A stretch of 47,850 nt of DNA, taken from positions 1 to 47,850 of the forward strand of contig CAITYL010000208.1 in the NCBI GenBank assembly GCA_903896595.1. Reading direction: 5' to 3'. Positions 43,817 to 47,850 of the stretch are shown piece by piece. The position numbers and the translations under genes were made by a program. Source of the DNA: an uncultured Lentisphaerota bacterium. GTDB taxonomy: Bacteria > Verrucomicrobiota > Lentisphaeria > Oligosphaerales > CAITYL01. Under the pieces are notes generated by a model, which was not told the origin of the DNA, searched no databases, and was given only the letters and a program-made list of their open reading frames with translations. Positions within the stretch are counted from its first letter, which is position 1; each line of letters opens with the position of its first letter.

Positions 43817-44293
43817 GGATAACCCCTCTTTTGTAACCCAGCCCGGCATAACCAGAACCAAAATAACTTCATCTTGCCGCGGACTTCACTCAGCCCCGAT
43901 CCATGTTTCGTCTCAATATGGCACCACCAGGGCAACCGTCCCTGATTTTTGGGTATAGTTTTGTTCGTGTCCGGGTGCAGTTATGTTCACCCGCCGCAAG
44001 CGTGTACGGCGTTAGGCTGATGAATACAATAACCGAAAACCCCGGCATGATGTATTCACGGAAGCGTCTTTTTTGTGTATAAAAACCCCCACCAGAAAAG
44101 AAGGTGAACAGAAGAAATCAGGAGAGAATGGAGAAGAAACTTCTCTGTGGCCTCTGCTGTCTCCTGTTCACAATCCATGATTGGGGCACAGAGGCGGCCT
44201 GCGGAATCCGCAAAAAGGCAACAAACAGGTTTGACGGAGGGTTTGGGAACCGCCTTTCCTCAAAAGGGGGTTCCCAACAACGGTATGCACCCT
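43817..44293. other. Long intergenic region upstream of the GH42-like gene
   Basis: About 480 bp without a supported gene. It holds an inverted pair GTGAACAG/CTGTTCAC (44104-44111 and 44164-44171) around a CTCTG-rich middle, and the dispersed repeat copy at 44181-44278. The promoter of the GH42-like gene should lie in its first 150 bp, but no clear -35/-10 pair stands out. Confidence 0.5.
44181..44278. repeat. Dispersed repeat copy C
   Basis: This carries the right half and central arm of the 16998-17183 element, including GCGGCCTGCGGAATCCGC and the GGGAACC/GGTTCCC hairpin. Identity with that copy is high over about 95 bp. Confidence 0.8.
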
Positions 44294-44331
44294 AAAAAAA
44301 CGGGACAGGCCCCGTTGCCGGAACCTGTCCC
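44294..44331 (-). terminator. Rho-independent terminator of amtB-glnB
   Basis: Read on the minus strand, GGGACAGG (44331-44324) pairs with CCTGTCCC (44309-44302), then a run of seven Ts follows (44300-44294). It lies 25 bp after the stop of the PII gene. Confidence 0.85.
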
Positions 44332-44356
44332 TGGTGCGGTTTCTGCTTGGGCGGCG

Positions 44357-44698
44357 TCAGCCGATGGCGGCGTGGCCGTCTTCGCCGGTGCGGATGCGGA
44401 CGGCCCGCTCCAGGTCCATGACGAAAATCTTGCCGTCGCCGATATTGCCGGTGCGGGCGCCCTGGATCAGGGCCTCCATGGCGGCCGGCAGGAAATCGTC
44501 ATTGACCGCGATCTCCAGCTTGACCTTTTTCAGCAGGCCGCCGCCTTCGCGGTGGCTGCGGTAGACTTCCGAGATCCCCTTCTGCCGGCCCCGGCCCACC
44601 ACGTTCGAGACGGTGACCAAGTGAATATCCTTGTCGGTGAGCCGGGCCAGGACGTCGTCCAGCCGGTCGGGCTGAATGATGGCGATGATGTATTTCAT
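44357..44698 (-). CDS. glnK: PII-type nitrogen regulatory protein (GlnB/GlnK-like)
   Basis: A 113-residue PII protein of normal length. It begins MKYIIAIIQPDRLDDV and has the B- and C-loop signatures TGNIGDGKIFVMDLERAVRI and RTGEDG. Q39 in GRQKG is kept. The T-loop reads GISEVYRSHREGGGLLKKVK (41-60). Position 51, the usual uridylylated Tyr, is Glu, and position 49, the cyanobacterial phospho-Ser, is His. Covalent control by those routes is therefore unlikely. It is next to amtB, so it probably blocks that channel according to 2-oxoglutarate and ATP/ADP levels. The GlnK name rests on the amtB link. Confidence 0.9.
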   Translation of the reverse strand: MKYIIAIIQPDRLDDVLARLTDKDIHLVTVSNVVGRGRQKGISEVYRSHREGGGLLKKVKLEIAVNDDFLPAAMEALIQGARTGNIGDGKIFVMDLERAVRIRTGEDGHAAIG

Positions 44699-44847
44699 GA
44701 TGGCGGTCTCCTGTTTAGTCGTGGCACCATTTTGGAGTGCGGTAAGGCCCTTGCCGCATGGTTATGCCTGGGGCACTGTATTACGGCAACTTACCGGTGT
44801 CGCATCCTTGTACGCGGTAAATTTGAAATCTTTTGTTACATCACCGA

Positions 44848-44903
44848 CTCGTGTGCTCGTTGTCGTCCATCGTACTCGATTCGATCACGACAACGAACAC
44901 GAG
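44848..44903. repeat. Inverted repeat between amtB and PII gene
   Basis: CTCGTGTGCTCGTTGTCGT (44848-44866) pairs with ACGACAACGAACACGAG (44887-44903) with a 2-nt bulge. It lies just past the amtB stop. It may protect or partly terminate the amtB transcript before the PII gene, or be a dispersed word-type repeat. Confidence 0.6.
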
Positions 44904-44917
44904 AACGACAACGATTT

Positions 44918-46300
44918 TTAATCAATGACCGTGTAGCCCGCCTCGCGATGCTGCGTCAGGTCGAGACCGATCCGCTCGTCCTGGTCGGACACCCGCAGCT
45001 TGAGGACAAAGTCGACGATTCGGAACAACAGATAGGACACAATAAACGAGTACGCCATGGTGATGCCGACCGCCTTGGCCTGGGCCAGCAGCTGGGCGGG
45101 ATTGCCGTAGAGCAATCCGTTCACGCCGTTCGGGTTGACCGTTTTGGTGGCCCAAATGCCCACCGCCAGGGTGCCCCAGATGCCGCCCACGCCATGGACG
45201 CCGAACGCATCCAGCGAATCGTCGTACTGGTACTTGGCCTTGATGGCGGTGACCGAGAACCAGCAGATGACGCCGGAGCCGATGCCGATCCAGGTGGCGC
45301 CGCTCACATCCACAAAGCCGGCGCCGGGAGTGACGGCGGCCAAGCCGGCGACGGCGCCGGTGATCATGCCCAGGGTGGTGGGCTTGCCAAACTTGATCCA
45401 GTCCAGGACGGACCACACCAGGCCGGCGACCGCGCCCGCCACATGGGTGACCAGGAAGGCGTTGACCGCCACGCCGTCGCAGGCCAGGGCGCTGCCGGCA
45501 TTGAACCCGTACCAGCCGAACCACAGCAGGCCGGCGCCCAGCACCGCCAGGGGCAGGTTGTGCGGCGGGGAAATGCCCTCCGGAAAGCCATGGCGCTTGC
45601 CCAGCACCAGTACCGCCGCCAGCGCGGCCATGCCGGCATTGATGTGCACCACCGCGCCGCCGGCGAAGTCCACCGCGCCGAAGCCGCCCTGGGTGCCCAT
45701 GAAGCCGCCCGCGCCCCACAGCCAGTGGCAGACCGGGTCATAGACCAGGAACGACCACAGCAGGCTGAACACGCAGAAGGCGGCGAAACGCATCCGTTCG
45801 GCAAAGGCGCCGATGATCAGGCCGGGGGTGATCACCGCGAACATCATTTGGAAAATGACAAACGCCTGATGCGGCACCTTGGGCGCATATGTCGAGGGGC
45901 CCGTGCCGATGCCACGCAAGCCGAGCCAGTCCAGCCCGCCGATGACGCCGCCAAAATCGGGGCCGAAAGACAGGCTGTAGCCGCAGTACACCCACTGCAG
46001 GCTGATCAGGCACAGCAGGGCAAAGCATTGCATGAGAATGGACAGAATATTTTTCTTGCGCACCAGGCCCCCGTAGAAGAGGGCCAGGCCGGGCATCATC
46101 AGCATGACCAGAGCGGCGGAGAACAAGACCCACACCGTGTCGCCCGTGGTGATGGTGGAGGTTGCCGTTGCGGCGGCGGCGGGCGCCGCCTCTCCGGCCC
46201 TGGCGAGCCCCGGCGCCAGCAGGAGCAATGCCGCCCCCAGGCCGGTCCATCGTGTCGTTGCGGCGCCGCACGGACGCCCGGAATCCACCCCGAACTTCAT
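44918..46300 (-). CDS. amtB: Ammonium transporter
   Basis: A 460-residue Amt/MEP/Rh channel for ammonium in the inner membrane. ATG 46300 gives an N-terminal signal-like helix (ALLLLAPGLARA), as in E. coli AmtB, then eleven expected transmembrane segments. Signature stretches include DTVWVLFSAALVMLMMPGLA, FYGGLVRKKN, DFAGGAVVHINAGMAAL with pore His219, and DAFGVHGVGGIWGTL with pore His369. It precedes the PII gene on the same strand (219 bp apart) and shares its terminator. AGGAG lies about 10 nt before the start. Confidence 0.95.
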   Translation of the reverse strand: MKFGVDSGRPCGAATTRWTGLGAALLLLAPGLARAGEAAPAAAATATSTITTGDTVWVLFSAALVMLMMPGLALFYGGLVRKKNILSILMQCFALLCLISLQWVYCGYSLSFGPDFGGVIGGLDWLGLRGIGTGPSTYAPKVPHQAFVIFQMMFAVITPGLIIGAFAERMRFAAFCVFSLLWSFLVYDPVCHWLWGAGGFMGTQGGFGAVDFAGGAVVHINAGMAALAAVLVLGKRHGFPEGISPPHNLPLAVLGAGLLWFGWYGFNAGSALACDGVAVNAFLVTHVAGAVAGLVWSVLDWIKFGKPTTLGMITGAVAGLAAVTPGAGFVDVSGATWIGIGSGVICWFSVTAIKAKYQYDDSLDAFGVHGVGGIWGTLAVGIWATKTVNPNGVNGLLYGNPAQLLAQAKAVGITMAYSFIVSYLLFRIVDFVLKLRVSDQDERIGLDLTQHREAGYTVID

Positions 46301-46951
46301 GACCACATGCTCCTCACGCTTGTCACTCTGGGGATGTGCAAAAAAGCGGTCGCGGCCACCCGCCGCCCCCGCTGCAACACCCCGGAGGAGCACAAACAAA
46401 AAGCGGGCCAAAATGGCCGATGGAAGCCATAATTAACACGCGGCAAACAGGAAACGACGCCCGTATGCCGTGAATGCGGCGGTGGCGCGCGATACAGGGT
46501 TGTGCCGTTTTGCTGGCGCCAAGGGAGGTTTGATGCAAAAATGAATCAAGCTTGACATCGAACCTCCGTGGCCAGTAATCCAGTTTTACCGCGGATTTCG
46601 CGGATCGCCGCGGATAAATCCAATGCGAGAGGCGAGCGCGAGCGCCGCTACGCTGAGCGCGATGTGCCGGTTGGTTTTGGCTTTTTCGCGCTCGCGCTCG
46701 GTCATCCCAACTTCAGAACGCCGCACTCACCGCGCCTGATCGGCTGGTGGCGGGAAGCTGGGGGGGGGGCATGCGGGTGGAGGCGGAACGGTTTTTGAGC
46801 CCCAACGGGGCGGCAGTAAAATAGCCCAGGGCAACGCCCTGGGGCTGGAAAATTTAGATGCTTTGCGCCCTAACCGAGACCCTGGCACCTACCCGTCTTT
46901 AGAAGCGCCGTTGTTACCAGTCAATTTCCGATAGGTGCAGAGGTTCGTTGG
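46301..46951. other. Long intergenic region between rex and amtB with stacked repeats
   Basis: About 650 bp without a supported gene. The first 250 bp should hold the amtB promoter; I found no good sigma-54 site. Repeats follow: a CGCGGAT-word tract (46588-46620), a 12-bp inverted pair GAGCGCGAGCGC/GCGCTCGCGCTC (46634-46645 and 46688-46699), a short poly-G run near 46761, and two hairpins at 46799-46843. Confidence 0.55.
46799..46843. repeat. Double-hairpin repeat with AAC loops
   Basis: GCCCC-AAC-GGGGC (46799-46811) and CCCAGGGC-AAC-GCCCTGGG (46825-46843) share the same AAC loop. From memory, similar sequences are scattered in many environmental genomes of the PVC and Bacteroidota groups. 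Confidence 0.6.
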
Positions 46952-47608
46952 TTACGCCGGTTGCGAGGTGGTGGCGTGGAACAGTTGCAGGAAGGAACAG
47001 ACGATCTGGCGGTTCTTGACCGCCACGCCGGCCGGGACGCGCAGGCGGACCCGGGTGTAGTTGAGAATCCCCCGCACGCCGCCGGCCACCAGGGCGTCGG
47101 AGACGTCCTGGGCGGCTGTTTTGGGCACGGTCAGCACCGCCAGCTCCACGCCGTGCTTGGCGCAGAAGTCGCGGATGTTCTGGGCCGACTGAACCCGGAC
47201 CGGGCCGAGGCGGGTCCCAATCATCTGCGGCGAGACGTCAAAGGCGCCGACCAGTTCCATGCCGTAGTGCGCCATCGGCACATGCACGGCCAGGGTGGTG
47301 CCCAGGCGGCCGCAGCCCACTAGGACCATTTTTTTGATGGTGTCAATCCCCAGCGTGGCGCGGATCATGCGTTCCAATTCACGGACGCGATACCCCTGGC
47401 CGACCCGGCCGGTATGCCCCAGGCAGCACAAGTCCTGGCGCACCTGGCTGGCGTTGTTGCCGTAGAGGGCGGCCAGGTCGCGGCTGGACACCACCTCCCG
47501 GCCGCTCTCGCCCAGTTCTTCCAAGATGATGAGGTATTCGGACAGGCGCGAGATGGTGGGGGGCGCCAGCCGGCGTTCTTTGGGGGTGGATGGATCCGCT
47601 TCGCTCAC
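46952..47608 (-). CDS. rex: Redox-sensing transcriptional repressor Rex
   Basis: A 218-residue Rex protein of standard size. The N-terminal winged helix (about 17-85) shows SSRDLAALYGNNASQVRQDL followed by the GY-V motif region. The Rossmann domain that binds NADH/NAD+ begins VLVGCGRLGTTLA (95-107), where the usual Asn of the GxGNLG motif is Arg. The C-terminal domain-swap helix ends QIVCSFLQLFHA. It represses fermentation and respiration genes when the NADH/NAD+ ratio is low, and releases DNA when NADH rises. ATG 47608 is used. Targets are not adjacent. Confidence 0.93.
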   Translation of the reverse strand: MSEADPSTPKERRLAPPTISRLSEYLIILEELGESGREVVSSRDLAALYGNNASQVRQDLCCLGHTGRVGQGYRVRELERMIRATLGIDTIKKMVLVGCGRLGTTLAVHVPMAHYGMELVGAFDVSPQMIGTRLGPVRVQSAQNIRDFCAKHGVELAVLTVPKTAAQDVSDALVAGGVRGILNYTRVRLRVPAGVAVKNRQIVCSFLQLFHATTSQPA

Positions 47609-47728
47609 GTTGTCCGCCTCACGTGGTTATCGGGGGTCGCTTGCTGAGAACGCTCACCATAGCCGGTCTTCCCCGTTCCGTCCACACGGAATTATATTGT
47701 CGGGTGTATGACAAGTATGTCGCTTCGG

Positions 47729-47812
47729 TTGGGAACCCCCTTTTGAGGAAAGGCGGTTCCCAAACCCTCCGTCAAACCTGTTTGTTGCCTTTTGCGGATT
47801 CCGCAGGCAGCC
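47729..47812. repeat. Dispersed repeat copy D, opposite orientation
   Basis: This is a reverse-complement copy of the right half plus central arm of the 16998-17183 element. It contains GGGAACC...GGTTCCC and the CTCCGTCAAACCTGTTTG segment. It lies about 120 bp upstream of rex. The other 120 bp between rex and the window end show no gene. Confidence 0.8.
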
Positions 47813-47850
47813 CTGCCGTCCCACGCGTGGTCTGTTGCGCGGGGCCGTCA

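Noticed and set aside
44147-46432. A 761-residue plus-strand open frame across the PII gene and amtB
   Set aside because: It is antisense to two certain genes; the translation is Gly/Ala/His/Gln-rich with no family pattern, as expected from codon bias in GC-rich DNA.
46301-46560. A sigma-54 (NtrC-type) promoter for amtB
   Set aside because: No TGGCAC-N5-TTGCA-like sequence with correct GG and GC spacing was found on the minus strand.
1-47850. CRISPR array or tRNA genes
   Set aside because: Repeats found are palindromic and dispersed, not regularly spaced direct repeats; no cloverleaf with a T-loop GGTTCGA-type core stood out.

Overview
The window is a GC-rich bacterial chromosomal segment dominated by carbohydrate metabolism. 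Three kinds of gene point to the Planctomycetota-Verrucomicrobiota-Lentisphaerota group, most likely a Lentisphaerota/Victivallales- or Kiritimatiellota-like bacterium: prepilin-type pseudopilins with an H-X9-DG tail, PEP-CTERM proteins, and repeated AraC/LacI regulators and URO-D-fold proteins. This placement is inferred from gene families, not from a marker gene. I saw no rRNA, tRNA, transposase, integrase or CRISPR array.

Layout. 0-1 kb: the end of a LacI-type regulator cut by the window edge. 1.1-7.9 kb (locus C): an AraC regulator divergent from a six-hairpin glycosidase, a pseudopilin, a PEP-CTERM protein and a secreted TIM-barrel hydrolase. 8-13.6 kb: two URO-D-fold genes, each divergent from its own AraC regulator, plus a third AraC gene. 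From 13.6 kb to the end every gene I accept is on the minus strand. Read in the direction of transcription (falling coordinates): Rex; amtB and a glnB/glnK-like gene closed by a terminator; a GH42-like protein; a GH95 and a GH95-like enzyme; locus A (LacI, PEP-CTERM, GH2, pseudopilin, GH127-like, acetyl esterase, beta-helix protein, GH36); locus B (LacI, PEP-CTERM, pseudopilin, GH78, GH5, then yejB and yejE); and a small membrane protein.

The main observation is that three separate glycan-degradation loci (A, B, C) each contain exactly one transcription regulator, one PEP-CTERM protein, one pseudopilin and several glycosidases or esterases. No SusC/SusD-like genes are visible. Loci A and B have paralogous 337-residue LacI proteins, near-identical promoter layouts, and perfect palindromic operators that share a core but differ at two symmetric positions per half-site. 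This looks like a duplicated and diverged regulatory module. I infer that the pseudopilin and PEP-CTERM protein are a locus-specific surface part of a polysaccharide-utilisation system, with a substrate containing rhamnose, galactose, fucose or L-galactose, arabinose and acetyl groups (pectic or arabinogalactan-like).

Secreted enzymes (GH5, GH2, esterase, TIM-barrel hydrolase) would act outside the cytoplasm. The leaderless ones (GH78, GH36, GH127-like, both GH95 proteins, GH42-like) would finish imported oligosaccharides. Intergenic regions carry several families of dispersed palindromic repeats, including a 186-bp MITE-like element with partial copies and a two-hairpin element showing compensatory changes.
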